DNA of 5,328 nt from an uncultured Clostridia bacterium (GTDB taxonomy: Bacteria > Bacillota > Clostridia > UBA1381): assembly GCA_934463455.1 (NCBI GenBank), contig CAKSJU010000125.1, positions 1 to 5,328 of the forward strand, read 5' to 3'. The position numbers were made by a program, and so were the translations under genes. Below the pieces are notes generated by a model. That model did no database searches. It was not told where the DNA came from and saw only the letters and a list, made by a program, of their open reading frames with translations. Of the stretch, positions 4,901-5,328 are shown one piece after another; position 1 is the first letter of the stretch, and each line of letters opens with the position of its first letter.

Positions 4901-5187
4901 ACATTCAGAAGTCGCAAATGTGACCTTTTGCGAAAGAGTAAGAGCAGCGGCAAAAAAGCGCCGTAGGCGCAACTCGCAAAGGGGTGGTAGTGAACTAAAG
5001 GCGTTACGAATGCGCTTGCAAATGAATAGCCGACGTGAACGTGACCCTTTGCGAATAAGGAGGAACAGTGCAGCAGGTGACTGATTTTTTTAATTTGTAG
5101 GAAATTGCGTAAAACGCAATGACGGAAAATCAAAAATGCTACCTTATTCCTACGCCCGCAGGCGGAGCTTTTATCAAAAGCTTTTTT
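4901..5187 (+). other. Structured non-coding stretch, likely dispersed repeat or small RNA
   Basis: This stretch is richer in G+C than its flanks and shows dense symmetry. GTGACCTTTTGCGAA (4920-4934) recurs at 5041-5055 with one change. TCGCAAAGGG (4974-4983) is complementary to both copies. GCGCC/GGCGC (4958-4962, 4966-4970), ATTGCGT/ACGCAAT (5104-5110, 5114-5120) and GAATAAGG/CCTTATTC (5053-5060, 5142-5149) form further stems. I see no convincing protein on either strand. A perfect AAGGAGG at 5057-5063 precedes a 10-codon GTG frame (5068-5100). The layout suggests a mobile or dispersed clostridial repeat or a structured RNA. Its exact ends are uncertain, and orientation is inferred from the -10 box and the T-run at its end. 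Confidence 0.45.
5164..5187 (+). terminator. Weak terminator-like hairpin
   Basis: AGCTTTT (5166-5172) pairs with AAAAGCT (5176-5182) around ATC, extendable by two G-T pairs, followed by T through 5187. The stem is AT-rich and the loop small, so termination would be inefficient. It could end a plus-strand transcript of the structured stretch. Confidence 0.35.
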
Positions 5188-5189
5188 AT

Positions 5190-5226
5190 AAAATAAAAAA
5201 ATCGGAACAAGCGTAACTTGTTCCGA
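5190..5226 (-). terminator. Intrinsic terminator for a transcript entering from the right
   Basis: TCGGAACAAG (5202-5211) and CTTGTTCCGA (5217-5226) form a perfect 10-bp stem around a 5-base loop. On the minus strand the hairpin is followed by seven T (plus-strand A-run 5195-5201) and more AT-rich sequence. There is no T-run on the plus side, so it works leftward and implies a minus-strand gene beyond 5328. Confidence 0.8.
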
Positions 5227-5328
5227 CGTGGTGCGAGGGTTCTTATAGGATTTAACGAAAAACGCAGTAAAATCAAGGGTTTCAGACAGTCGATAAACGG
5301 TATTAACCTAAAAATTAAATATTTTTCT
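5227..5328. other. Right-edge sequence with no gene recognised
   Basis: These 100 bases contain no recognisable coding or RNA feature. By position it is probably the 3' untranslated part or gene end of a minus-strand unit served by the terminator at 5190-5226. One minus frame stays open here but its translation is not protein-like and it has no start. Confidence 0.4.

Noticed and set aside
4888..5133. Minus-strand open frame of 81 codons in the structured region
   Set aside because: There is no ribosome binding site, the translation is rich in H, F, L and C without domain character, and the frame coincides with inverted repeats. It is more likely a spurious frame across a non-coding repeat.
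5230..5242. GGTGCGAGGGTTC, resembling part of a tRNA T-arm
   Set aside because: No acceptor, D or anticodon stems can be found around it on either strand.
1..5328. CRISPR array, insertion sequence or transposase
   Set aside because: There is no regularly spaced repeat array and no transposase-like protein in any frame; the repeats seen are short and few.

Overview
The window looks like chromosomal DNA of a low-GC anaerobic Firmicute, probably a gut-type clostridium of the Ruminococcaceae/Oscillospiraceae sort. The reasons are AT-rich codon usage, strong AGGAGG-type ribosome binding sites, near-consensus sigma-A promoters, a calcium-binding dockerin module, and a PrsW protease next to an ECF sigma factor. 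This taxonomic call is inference.

Left part (1-2211, minus strand): a tightly packed four-gene operon in which every junction overlaps. Reading right to left, it holds an ECF-type sigma factor (1550-2095), a 114-residue two-helix membrane protein that could be its anti-sigma factor (1222-1566), a seven-helix membrane protein of unknown function (600-1244), and a PrsW-family intramembrane metalloprotease that runs off the left edge (1-615). The PrsW frame has no stop inside the window; it was found by translating the minus strand directly. It shows the EExxK, FExN, H and HxxxN motifs. In Bacillus subtilis and Clostridioides difficile, PrsW starts the proteolysis of a membrane anti-sigma factor. 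The operon therefore looks like a self-contained envelope-signalling module. A sigma-A-like promoter (2183-2211) precedes it.

Middle (2096-2803): a divergent intergenic region of about 700 bases with no credible gene. It holds two perfect 13-base direct repeats in the sigma leader, one copy of a GC-rich hairpin repeat (2380-2405), a near-perfect sigma-A promoter firing right (2616-2644), and a leader of about 150 nt with a closing 7-bp helix and an internal hairpin that resembles a cis-regulatory RNA.

Right-centre (2804-4839, plus strand): a three-gene operon ending in a strong intrinsic terminator. It encodes a small secreted protein with an Ig-like region and a two-repeat dockerin but no enzyme domain, a secreted beta-rich two-domain protein of unknown family, and a 54-residue protein without a signal peptide. 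A plausible reading is a secreted assembly pair plus a small peptide, possibly under control of the neighbouring sigma/PrsW module. That regulatory link is inference from adjacency only.

Right end (4843-5328): a second copy of the hairpin repeat, then a structured non-coding stretch (about 4901-5187) that has an extended -10 box at its start, several inverted repeats, a consensus SD with a 10-codon frame, and a weak terminator-like hairpin at its end. A strong minus-strand terminator (5190-5226) follows, probably ending a transcript that enters from the right.
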